A stretch of DNA of 64,000 nucleotides from Hymenobacter cyanobacteriorum (GTDB lineage: Bacteria; Bacteroidota; Bacteroidia; Cytophagales; Hymenobacteraceae): contig NZ_JALBGC010000002.1 in the NCBI RefSeq assembly GCF_022631375.1, positions 620,001 to 684,000 on the forward strand, in the 5' to 3' direction. Of this stretch, positions 8,457 to 15,588 are shown piece after piece. Within the stretch, counting starts at the first letter, position 1, and every line of letters starts with the position of its first letter. The translations under genes were made by a program, and so were the position numbers. Below the pieces are notes generated by a model that saw only the letters and a list, made by a program, of their open reading frames with translations, was not told the origin of the DNA and ran no database searches.

Positions 8457-9515
8457 ATGTCCCGAATCCTCTACGCCATCCAGGGTACCGGCAACGGCCA
8501 CCTCAGCCGCGCCCTCGACGTGGTGCCGCTGCTGCAAGCCCGTTGCGAGCAGCTCGACGTGCTGGTGAGCGGCCCGCCCGCCGACCTGCCGCTGCCCTTC
8601 GACGTGAAATACCGGGCCCAGGGCATGGGCTTTTTGTTTGGCAAGAAGGGCGGCATCAACTTCGTGAAGACCTTCGCGCAGTTCAACTCGGTGAAGTTTT
8701 TGCACGAAGTGCGGCACCTGCCGGTGGAAAGTTATGACCTGGTCATCAGTGACTTCGAGCCGGTGAGCAGCTGGGCCTGCAGGCTGCGCCACGTGCCCTG
8801 TGTGGCCCTCAGCCACCAGAGTGCCGTGCTGCACCCCGCCGCCCCGCGCCCCGACCGCGAGGACCCGGCCGGCCGCGCCGTGCTGAAGCACTACGCCCCG
8901 AGCACCGCGCAGTACGGCTTCCATTTCCAGCGCTATGCGCCGGAAATCTCCACGCCCGTTATCCGCCAGCAGGTGCGCGAACTGAGTCCTGTCAACGAGG
9001 GCCACTATACGGTGTACCTGCCGGCCTTCGAGGAGGAAATTCTGGTGGAACGGCTACAGCACCTGAGTCGTAGCGTGCGCTGGGAGGTGTTCAGCAAGCA
9101 CAGCGCCGTGCCGGCCGAGTATGGCAACGTGCGGGTATGGCCCGTGAGCGGCCCGGCCTTTCTCGACAGCCTGGCCCGCTCGGCCGGCGTGCTCTGCGGC
9201 GCGGGCTTCGAAACGCCCGCCGAAGCCCTATACCTAGGCAAAAAGCTGCTGGTGATGCCCATGAAGCAGCAGTATGAGCAGCAGTGCAACGCGGCGGCAC
9301 TGGCCAAAATGGGCGTGCCGGTCATCAAAAACTTCAAGGATAAGAATCTCGATAAAATCGACCAATGGCTGCACCAGGACGAGGTAATTGCCGTTGATTA
9401 CCCCGACCAGACCGCCGCCGTGATTGACTGGTTGCTGCGCGAGCAACTGCCGGGAAGCAGCTTTAGTAAAACAGCACGTCATGCAGAGCGCAGCGAAGCA
9501 TCTTTACCGCAGTAG
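8457..9515 (+). CDS. Glycosyltransferase, GT28/GT1-like (GT-B fold)
   Basis: The start at 8457 (MSRILYAIQGTGNGHLSRA) excludes upstream codons that come from the preceding repeat. Length is 352 aa. The N-terminal GxGNGHLSRA loop and the C-terminal GAGFETPAEALYLGKKLLVM donor-site region are typical of GT-B enzymes such as MurG/MGT relatives. It likely adds a sugar to a lipid carrier or glycolipid in concert with the upstream phosphoesterase. The last ~13 residues (RHAERSEASLPQ) and the TAG are encoded by the inverted repeat at 9476, so the natural C-terminus has been replaced or extended. Confidence 0.82.
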   Translation: MSRILYAIQGTGNGHLSRALDVVPLLQARCEQLDVLVSGPPADLPLPFDVKYRAQGMGFLFGKKGGINFVKTFAQFNSVKFLHEVRHLPVESYDLVISDFEPVSSWACRLRHVPCVALSHQSAVLHPAAPRPDREDPAGRAVLKHYAPSTAQYGFHFQRYAPEISTPVIRQQVRELSPVNEGHYTVYLPAFEEEILVERLQHLSRSVRWEVFSKHSAVPAEYGNVRVWPVSGPAFLDSLARSAGVLCGAGFETPAEALYLGKKLLVMPMKQQYEQQCNAAALAKMGVPVIKNFKDKNLDKIDQWLHQDEVIAVDYPDQTAAVIDWLLREQLPGSSFSKTARHAERSEASLPQ

Positions 9516-9566
9516 TAAATGAATTGCTTGCGCGGTAGAGATGCTTCGACAAGCTCAGCATGACGT
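9476..9566. repeat. Inverted-repeat doublet, family A copy 3 (mixed arms)
   Basis: The left arm (9476-9510) has the GCAGCGAAGC variant, while the right arm (9532-9566) has the CTTGTCGAAGC variant in reverse. The doublet thus combines two subtypes. The left arm overlaps the end of the glycosyltransferase gene and supplies its last codons. Confidence 0.88.
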
Positions 9567-9667
9567 TCAAAAATTGTTTTGAATTCGAGCCGCCACGCTG
9601 CACCCTGCCTGACGTTCTATCGTTCCCTGTTTCTGCCAATACCAACCACCCATTCCGCGCCCCGCGC

Positions 9668-11128
9668 ATGACAAAATTGCCTCCCAGCTACACTGAGCCG
9701 CTGCCAGCCGCTTTCTACCCCGCTTCCGCGCCGCTGCCGTTTTCCCGCGCCGATTTTGGGCCGGATTTCCAGTGGGGTGCTTCGGCCGCCGCTTACCAGA
9801 CGGAGGGCGCGTGGCAGCACCAGGGCAAAGGCCCCAGCATCTGGGACGATTTTACGCGGCGCAAGGGCACCATTCGGCGCAACGAGCACGGCCGCGTGGC
9901 GGCCGACTTCTACAACCGCCACGAAACCGACCTCGACCTGGCCGCTGGCCTGGGTCTCACCGATTTCCGGTTTTCCGTGGCCTGGCCGCGGGTGCTGCCC
10001 GAAGGCATCGGCGCCGTGAACCGCCGCGGCCTCGATTTCTACGACCGGCTGGTAGATGCCTGCCTGGAGCGCGACCTGCGCCCCATGCTCACGCTCTACC
10101 ACTGGGATTTGCCCAGCGCCCTGCAGGCCCGCGGCGGCTGGGCCAACCGCGACATCGTGGGTTGGTTTGCCGACTACGCCCAGCTCATGGCCCGCCGCCT
10201 CGGCGACCGGGTGCCGCAGTGGTGCGTGCTGAACGAGCCGATGGTATTTGTGGGCGCGGGGCATCTGCTGGGCATTCATGCGCCCGGGCGGCGGCACCTG
10301 GGGGCGTTTCTGGCGGCGGCGCACCACGCCACGCTGGCCCAGGCCGAGGGCGGCCGGGCCCTGCGCGCCGCCCTGCCCGATTCGGCTCGGATTGGCACCA
10401 CGTTCTCGTGCTCGCACCTCACGTCGCACCGCCCCGGAAATGCCAACGACGAAGCCGCCACCCGCCGCGCCGACGCCGTGCTCAACCGCTTTTTCGTGGA
10501 GCCCACCCTTGGCCTGGGCTACCCCACGGCCGAACTGCCCGCCCTGCGCTGGCTGCTGGAGCGCTACCAGAAACCCGGCGACGAGCAGCGCATGGCCTTC
10601 AATTTCGACTTCTGGGGCGTGCAGAACTACACCCGCGAGGTGGTGAAATTCTCGCCCTGGCTGCCGCTGCAATGGGCCGCGCTGGTGCCCGCCAAGCAGC
10701 GCGGCGTGCCGCACACCGACATGGGCTGGGAGGTGTTTCCGGAGTCGATTTACCAAATGTTGAAACAGTTTGCGGCTTATCCAAATGCACCAAAGCTGCT
10801 GATAACCGAAAGTGGCTCAGCGTTTCCGGATGTGGTAACCGATGGACGGGTGCACGATGTCGCCCGCAAAGCGTACTTGCAGGCGGCCATTGGGCAGGTG
10901 CTGCGGGCGCGGCAGGAAGGGGTGGACGTAGGCGGCTATTTTGCCTGGAGCCTGACCGACAACTTCGAGTGGGCCGAGGGCTACGGCCCACGCTTCGGTC
11001 TTATTCACGTCGACTACGAAACGCAGGAGCGGATAGTGAAGGATTCGGGCCGCTGGTACGGGCAGTTTTTGGGTGGTGCAGCGGTGACGAAGGAACGAGC
11101 ACTGGCGGCTGCAGCGCGGACTCTGTGA
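9668..11128 (+). CDS. Beta-glucosidase, glycoside hydrolase family 1
   Basis: The start at 9668 (MTKLPPSYTEPL) is used because codons upstream derive from the repeat. 486 aa, a normal GH1 length. Family signatures are clear: FQWGASAAAYQTEGAW near the N-terminus, the acid/base Glu in LNEP, and the nucleophile Glu in ITESGSAF, with NFEWAEGYGPRFG at the C-terminal aglycone wall. No signal peptide, so it is cytoplasmic and acts on imported beta-glucosides or related disaccharides. It appears to be a stand-alone gene without a visible transporter or regulator. Confidence 0.95.
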   Translation: MTKLPPSYTEPLPAAFYPASAPLPFSRADFGPDFQWGASAAAYQTEGAWQHQGKGPSIWDDFTRRKGTIRRNEHGRVAADFYNRHETDLDLAAGLGLTDFRFSVAWPRVLPEGIGAVNRRGLDFYDRLVDACLERDLRPMLTLYHWDLPSALQARGGWANRDIVGWFADYAQLMARRLGDRVPQWCVLNEPMVFVGAGHLLGIHAPGRRHLGAFLAAAHHATLAQAEGGRALRAALPDSARIGTTFSCSHLTSHRPGNANDEAATRRADAVLNRFFVEPTLGLGYPTAELPALRWLLERYQKPGDEQRMAFNFDFWGVQNYTREVVKFSPWLPLQWAALVPAKQRGVPHTDMGWEVFPESIYQMLKQFAAYPNAPKLLITESGSAFPDVVTDGRVHDVARKAYLQAAIGQVLRARQEGVDVGGYFAWSLTDNFEWAEGYGPRFGLIHVDYETQERIVKDSGRWYGQFLGGAAVTKERALAAAARTL

Positions 11129-11193
11129 AGCTGCTTGTTCACGAACTTCAAATCAGACTGGCGAAGGCGCGTACTCGCAGCGTCCACGCTAGT

Positions 11194-11904
11194 TTATAGC
11201 AGCATATCGCGGCAGCTGATAAACTTCTCCACCAGCAGTTCCGGCTGTTGCTCATCGAACTCGCCGAAGCCCAGCACGAAGGCTGGGGCCGGCTGCACAA
11301 AATGTATGGCTTCGTTCACGGCCTTGAGATAAGGCGCAATGCGACTTTTGTCGCCTTCGGCCGTCGCAAACTCTTTATCCCAGCGCAGCAATTCCGGGTC
11401 TTTGCGCACCAGAAACGGGATGACAAACGGGACGAAGCGACCGAAAATCGGGTTTTCGTCGGTGGTGAGGCGGGTATCGGGCCAGACGTGAAATTCGGCG
11501 AATGAGGCTGGCGGTACGGTTACGAAGGAGGCCTTTTCCACCGTCATTTCCGCGAACAATTCCAAGCGGTTGGGCTGGGCGTAGAACTGCGCGTAGGCCG
11601 CGTACCACACCGTGAGCCCGGCCGGATTTACCAACTGGTAGGGATGGAATGTGCTGGCAATGCCCAGCCCGCCGTGGTTGCCAATAACCAAGTTGTACAG
11701 CTCACCAAACTTCGCTAAATCAGTCGATTGCTGATAAGGCTGGTTGGTGAGCCCGTAGAGGTAGAAGCTGGCGAAATCGTTGAGGGACGGGCCGGTGGGC
11801 GCGGTGGGCGGAATGGTGTCGGACAAAGGAAATGGAACCGGTGAAAATGAGGCCGGCGGGGCAAATTTCGGCAATGGATTTCCTTTCAACGCTGTCAGGC
11901 GCAC
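11194..11904 (-). CDS. Hypothetical protein, 236 aa
   Basis: Soluble protein without signal peptide or recognised motifs. It has a Pro-rich N-terminus and several aromatic, beta-like segments (FVPFVIPFLVRKDPELLRWD; FVLGFGEFDEQQPELLVEKF). It lies 3 bp downstream of a lipoprotein gene on the same strand and may be cotranscribed. Codon use is normal for the window. Confidence 0.65.
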   Translation of the reverse strand: MRLTALKGNPLPKFAPPASFSPVPFPLSDTIPPTAPTGPSLNDFASFYLYGLTNQPYQQSTDLAKFGELYNLVIGNHGGLGIASTFHPYQLVNPAGLTVWYAAYAQFYAQPNRLELFAEMTVEKASFVTVPPASFAEFHVWPDTRLTTDENPIFGRFVPFVIPFLVRKDPELLRWDKEFATAEGDKSRIAPYLKAVNEAIHFVQPAPAFVLGFGEFDEQQPELLVEKFISCRDMLL

Positions 11905-11907
11905 AAT

Positions 11908-12672
11908 CTATGAAATCCAGAGTTGTTCGGCCTGTTTGATTTGCCAGTTGCCGTTTACTTTTTCAACCAGCAAAATTTCTCCGAAGCCACAGTTGCCGCC
12001 GCAATACATGTCATATCTGAGCAAAGCTTTGGTTTGCGCGGGATTGAACACAATATTTGAAAAGCTAACCGTCCTAATATCCCAATCAAACGGCCTTTTT
12101 CTATTCGAGGGGCGTAAAGAAATTTTTGCCGTGCAAAGCTGAAAATCAGCAGGGGAAATGGCTGATTGTAGCGCATTGAGTTGCTGCATGGCGACGGAGG
12201 TATCGCCCGGTACGACCTGCAAAAACAACGAGTTTATGCGGGCATTTATTCTGACGAAAGCATCGGGGTGTTCCGTGGGCTGCGATGATGGGGGTAATGT
12301 GAAAGGGTAGAGTCCACGCCGCGAATCCGTACCCAGATAAATCGTCTTGAATCGGGCGCTATCGTTGAATAGCCGGTTTTGCTGGATTGCCTCTAATCCT
12401 TTTCGAATCGTCCTGTAGCGCTCAAATTCTACGGTGCCTAGCTTAAAATCGGAACCTTGCGGAAACTGTAGTTGGATTGCCTGCCGAATCTGTTCGTTGG
12501 CGCTATCGGGCAAATAGCTGCTGTAAAAATGCTGCTCAATAAGCTCCGTCATTACTTGGTTATAAAGACGTTTTTCGGGGTCGGTATGCGAGCAGGGACA
12601 AGCCCGAAAGCCGGGCGGGTGTGGTTGGGAGCACGCGGTAAACAGTAATAGAAGTAGGAAAAACGATTTCAT
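11908..12672 (-). CDS. Lipoprotein of unknown function, 254 aa
   Basis: The internal ATG at 12672 is chosen because it yields MKSFFLLLLLFTACSQP, a clear lipobox signal with Cys near residue 14; the longer reading would run into the divergent hen1 leader. The mature part shows no known domain; a C-terminal segment (TKALLRYDMYCGGNCGFGEI) has a Cys pair and looks like an NTF2/DUF-type beta sheet. It is divergent from hen1. AT content is higher than in most neighbours. Confidence 0.65.
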   Translation of the reverse strand: MKSFFLLLLLFTACSQPHPPGFRACPCSHTDPEKRLYNQVMTELIEQHFYSSYLPDSANEQIRQAIQLQFPQGSDFKLGTVEFERYRTIRKGLEAIQQNRLFNDSARFKTIYLGTDSRRGLYPFTLPPSSQPTEHPDAFVRINARINSLFLQVVPGDTSVAMQQLNALQSAISPADFQLCTAKISLRPSNRKRPFDWDIRTVSFSNIVFNPAQTKALLRYDMYCGGNCGFGEILLVEKVNGNWQIKQAEQLWIS

Positions 12673-12766
12673 AGGCGATGCAATATCAGAAAGCCGCAAG
12701 CGAAGCTGATGTAGCTTGCTGAAACTTGCGCTCGGCCTTTCAACGCGGCGCGACCTGTTATCGTCT

Positions 12767-14281
12767 ATGCTCCTCACCATCTCCACCACTTACCATCCCG
12801 CCACCGACCTCGGCTACCTGCTCCACAAGAACCCCGCGCGCCTGCAAAGCCTCGAAGTAGCCGGCGGCCAGGCCCACATCTTCTACCCCGAAGCCACCGC
12901 CGAGCGCTGCACCGCTGCCCTGCTGCTCGACCTCGACCCCATCGGCTTGGTGCGCGGCCGGGCCGGCGCCTCCGGCGAAGGCTTCGCCCTCGAGCAGTAT
13001 GTGAACGACCGGCCCTACGTGGCCTCGTCCTTCCTGAGCGCGGCCCTGAGCAAAGCCTTCGGGACGGCCATGAACGGCACCTGCAAAGACAAGCCTGACC
13101 TGCCCACCCAGGCCCTGCCGCTAGCCGTGAAAGTGGCCGTCGTCTCCGCACCCGGCCCCGATTGGCCCCGCCGCCTCTTCGAGCCGCTGGGCTACGAAGT
13201 AGAAATCGAAACCACCCCGCTCGACCCGACCGTGCCGGAGTGGGGCGACAGCCGCTATTATACCCTACACCTGCGCCACGAGGGTTTGCGCCTGCAAGAC
13301 GTACTGACGCACCTCTACGTGCTGCTCCCGGTGCTCGACAACGACAAGCACTACTACATCGGCGAGCATGAGGCTGAGAAACTTCTGCATCGCGGCGGCG
13401 GCTGGCTGCCCCAGCACCCCGAGCGCGGCTTCATCACGCGGCGGTATCTGCGCTACCTGGCGGCGTATGTGAACCCGACGCTGGAGCGGCTGATGGAAGG
13501 GGAAGTTCTGGAGGGCGCCTCACCCCCTGACCCCCTCTCCGAAGGGAGAGGGGGCACCGGTTTTGCTGCGGACGAAACCGGCCAAGTGTCGAATGAAAGT
13601 CGTCTGGCTCCCCCTCTCCCTTCGGAGAGGGGGCCGGGGGGTGAGGCGCCCGCAAGCACGGACCCCAAAACCTCGCTCCACGACCAGCGCCTCCAGCGAG
13701 TAGCCCACGAAATCTACCAGCTCGCCCCCAAGCGCGTGCTCGACCTGGGCTGCGGCGAAGGCAAGCTGCTGCGCCTGCTCCTGCGCCAGCCCAAAATCGA
13801 GTACATCCTCGGCATGGACGTGTCGCACCAGGCGCTGGCTCGCGCTGCCCAACGCCTGCACCTCGACGAGATGCCCCCGCGCCAGCGCACCCGCATTGAC
13901 CTCATCCAGGGCTCGCTGCTCTACCGCGACGACCGCCTTGCTGGTTTCGACGCGGCGGCCCTGGTCGAAGTCATCGAACACCTCGACCCGAACCGCCTCG
14001 CCGCCCTCGAAGCCGTGGTGTTCGGCCAGGCCCGCCCGGCGCACGTCTTCGTCACCACCCCCAATGCCGACTACAACCAACTCTTCGAGAAGCTCAACGC
14101 CGGCGAATTCCGCCACGACGACCACCGCTTCGAATGGTCCCGCGCCGAGTTTGCCGCCTGGGCCACCGCCGTGGCGGAGCGGCACGAGTATCAGGTGCGC
14201 CTCGTTGGGATGGGAGAGGAGGTGGAAGGCGTCGGCGCGCCCTCGCAGATGGCGGTGTTTGGGATGATTAAATCCGTTTAA
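12767..14281 (+). CDS. hen1: Bacterial Hen1 3'-terminal RNA ribose 2'-O-methyltransferase
   Basis: 504 aa from the ATG at 12767. The N-terminal Hen1-specific domain (residues 1 to about 245, e.g. LDLDPIGLVRGR and NDRPYVASSFLSAALSKAF) is followed by a SAM methyltransferase domain with DLGCGEGKLL, the metal-binding EVIEHLDPNRL, TTPNADYN and HDDHRFEWSRAEF. With Pnkp it repairs cleaved RNA, methylating the 3' end before ligation. Residues about 249-295, between the two domains, are encoded by an in-frame inverted repeat (13513-13651) and are Pro/Gly/Glu/Ser-rich. Both catalytic domains look intact. Unlike usual hen1-pnkp operons, two minus-strand genes separate it from pnkp. Confidence 0.93.
   Translation: MLLTISTTYHPATDLGYLLHKNPARLQSLEVAGGQAHIFYPEATAERCTAALLLDLDPIGLVRGRAGASGEGFALEQYVNDRPYVASSFLSAALSKAFGTAMNGTCKDKPDLPTQALPLAVKVAVVSAPGPDWPRRLFEPLGYEVEIETTPLDPTVPEWGDSRYYTLHLRHEGLRLQDVLTHLYVLLPVLDNDKHYYIGEHEAEKLLHRGGGWLPQHPERGFITRRYLRYLAAYVNPTLERLMEGEVLEGASPPDPLSEGRGGTGFAADETGQVSNESRLAPPLPSERGPGGEAPASTDPKTSLHDQRLQRVAHEIYQLAPKRVLDLGCGEGKLLRLLLRQPKIEYILGMDVSHQALARAAQRLHLDEMPPRQRTRIDLIQGSLLYRDDRLAGFDAAALVEVIEHLDPNRLAALEAVVFGQARPAHVFVTTPNADYNQLFEKLNAGEFRHDDHRFEWSRAEFAAWATAVAERHEYQVRLVGMGEEVEGVGAPSQMAVFGMIKSV
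13513..13651. repeat. Inverted-repeat doublet, family G, in frame inside hen1
   Basis: Arms 13513-13554 and 13610-13651 (42 bp, two mismatches). Each arm contains its own hairpin CCCCCTCTCC/GGGAGAGGGGG around GAA. The insertion keeps the hen1 frame open and falls exactly in the interdomain linker. Confidence 0.92.
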
Positions 14282-14294
14282 GCCGATTCTTGCT

Positions 14295-14912
14295 TTACGG
14301 ATTTACTGCACAAGGCCTCCCGTTTCGTATTCCCTCATAAGCCGCTGGAAAAGCGAAAACTTCATTTTTGCCTCCTTGACTATTTGCTCTCGGAATATAA
14401 ACTGACATTTTCTTGATTGAGCTTCGTAATCTTTTCCAAAACACTTCCGTCGATTTATCCGCGGCTTGGCCAATAACTCTGTAATGGTTGCCAATCCATC
14501 CAAAATTAGACATTGGGATAACTGTACTGGAAGGCATTTTTATTTCGAGATTAATAATACCTGTATGACCAGGCCCAAAGTAGGGTTTTCGTGGATTCTG
14601 CCCACTTCTTTCTTCTGTCCATCCAGTCCAAGGGTCTGTAATCAGTCCATCGTTTTCATCGTGCAAGGATAATAGCGGCAACGGGCCAGAAGGAATGTGC
14701 CAAAGGTTATACTCTGCAAAATCGGGATACAAAAATTCATAGCCTTTTCGAGCAATCTGATTCCCAATGTCTCCTTTGATATTTCGGTGCTGTTGTGCTA
14801 TCCACTGTGCAGGACCATTTGCAGCCAGAAAGGCAATTTCTGGTTCTTGATTCAACCAATCATTGAGTAATTCAATGTCTGGTGGAAGTAAATACATTGC
14901 AATCCATGACAT
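14295..14912 (-). CDS. Unknown protein, 205 aa, between hen1 and pnkp
   Basis: Clearly less GC-rich than hen1 and pnkp. The protein is soluble and rich in aromatic residues and Pro/Gly. Visible segments include NLWHIPSGPLPLLSL, DPWTGWTEER, PYFGPGHTGIINLEI and SNFGWIGNHYR. I do not recognise the family. Opposite orientation and different composition suggest it was inserted into an ancestral hen1-pnkp operon. It could be a pair with the next gene. Confidence 0.65.
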   Translation of the reverse strand: MSWIAMYLLPPDIELLNDWLNQEPEIAFLAANGPAQWIAQQHRNIKGDIGNQIARKGYEFLYPDFAEYNLWHIPSGPLPLLSLHDENDGLITDPWTGWTEERSGQNPRKPYFGPGHTGIINLEIKMPSSTVIPMSNFGWIGNHYRVIGQAADKSTEVFWKRLRSSIKKMSVYIPRANSQGGKNEVFAFPAAYEGIRNGRPCAVNP

Positions 14913-14958
14913 AATTTAAGAACAATGAAATTGTCTATTTCACAATTAAAGCAAGAGC

Positions 14959-15519
14959 TTATTCCTCTAGAGTTCTTTGCGCCGTAATTCGAAACTCCGT
15001 TTTTCTGTCTCGTTTGTGCCGCTCAGCTTTTAATTCTTTAGACCATTTAGACCAATCACGGCTATTATCTGAATTAAAGTGCATCTCGCCGCCATATGAT
15101 AGGCGAGAGCCTGCTCGAATCATCATGCCATTCAGCGGGCAGGTGTCATAGCCGCACAAGTGCTTTGAATACGTGCCAAAATTCCGATGCCCTGGCTTTT
15201 TGCTCTCCCAAATTTTCTGCTGATTGCGCCGAATATCTTCCCAAACCTGATTTTTATCAGCCACTGTCAGACTTTCGCCCAGCGTACTCACCTCGAAATA
15301 CGTCTGAGGGTCCTTCAACTGCAGAAATTCAAACGTCTTCGCAAAAGCCGCAATAGCGACTTTCCGCAACTCAAGTTTCTCTTCGAGGCTGAGTTTCGTG
15401 GTTTCCACGGTGGAGCGAAACAGGCCCAGCGTGTTGAAGTCCGTGAACTTCTTGTGGTTCTCAATCAGGTGCAGATACTCCCCGTAGGTGAGCGTGTTGA
15501 ATTGCTTGCCGACTTTCAT
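14959..15519 (-). CDS. Unknown protein, 186 aa, between hen1 and pnkp
   Basis: A helical N-terminal half (TLTYGEYLHLIENHKKFTDF; KLELRKVAIAAFAKTFEFLQ) and a C-terminal half with a CGYDTCPLNGMM motif and a very basic end. The two Cys with a nearby His might form a metal site. No family is recognised. It lies 46 bp upstream of the 14295-14912 gene on the same strand, so the two are likely cotranscribed. The start is divergent from pnkp with a 69-bp gap. Confidence 0.68.
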   Translation of the reverse strand: MKVGKQFNTLTYGEYLHLIENHKKFTDFNTLGLFRSTVETTKLSLEEKLELRKVAIAAFAKTFEFLQLKDPQTYFEVSTLGESLTVADKNQVWEDIRRNQQKIWESKKPGHRNFGTYSKHLCGYDTCPLNGMMIRAGSRLSYGGEMHFNSDNSRDWSKWSKELKAERHKRDRKTEFRITAQRTLEE

Positions 15520-15588
15520 AATGATGTCTCAATAGTGGGTAGTTGTGCCTAATCTTGTATTCGGCAATTCTACGCCGTGTCCTTTCCA

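Noticed and set aside
9617..10756. Long minus-strand ORF opposite the GH1 gene
   Set aside because: Shadow of a clear GH1 enzyme; composition is Arg/Gly/Ala noise.
12672..12766. Palindromic operator between the lipoprotein and hen1
   Set aside because: Only short imperfect complementarity; nothing above background.
13513..13651. Hen1 insert as a CRISPR-like or tandem array
   Set aside because: It is a single palindromic pair, not a series of direct repeats with spacers.
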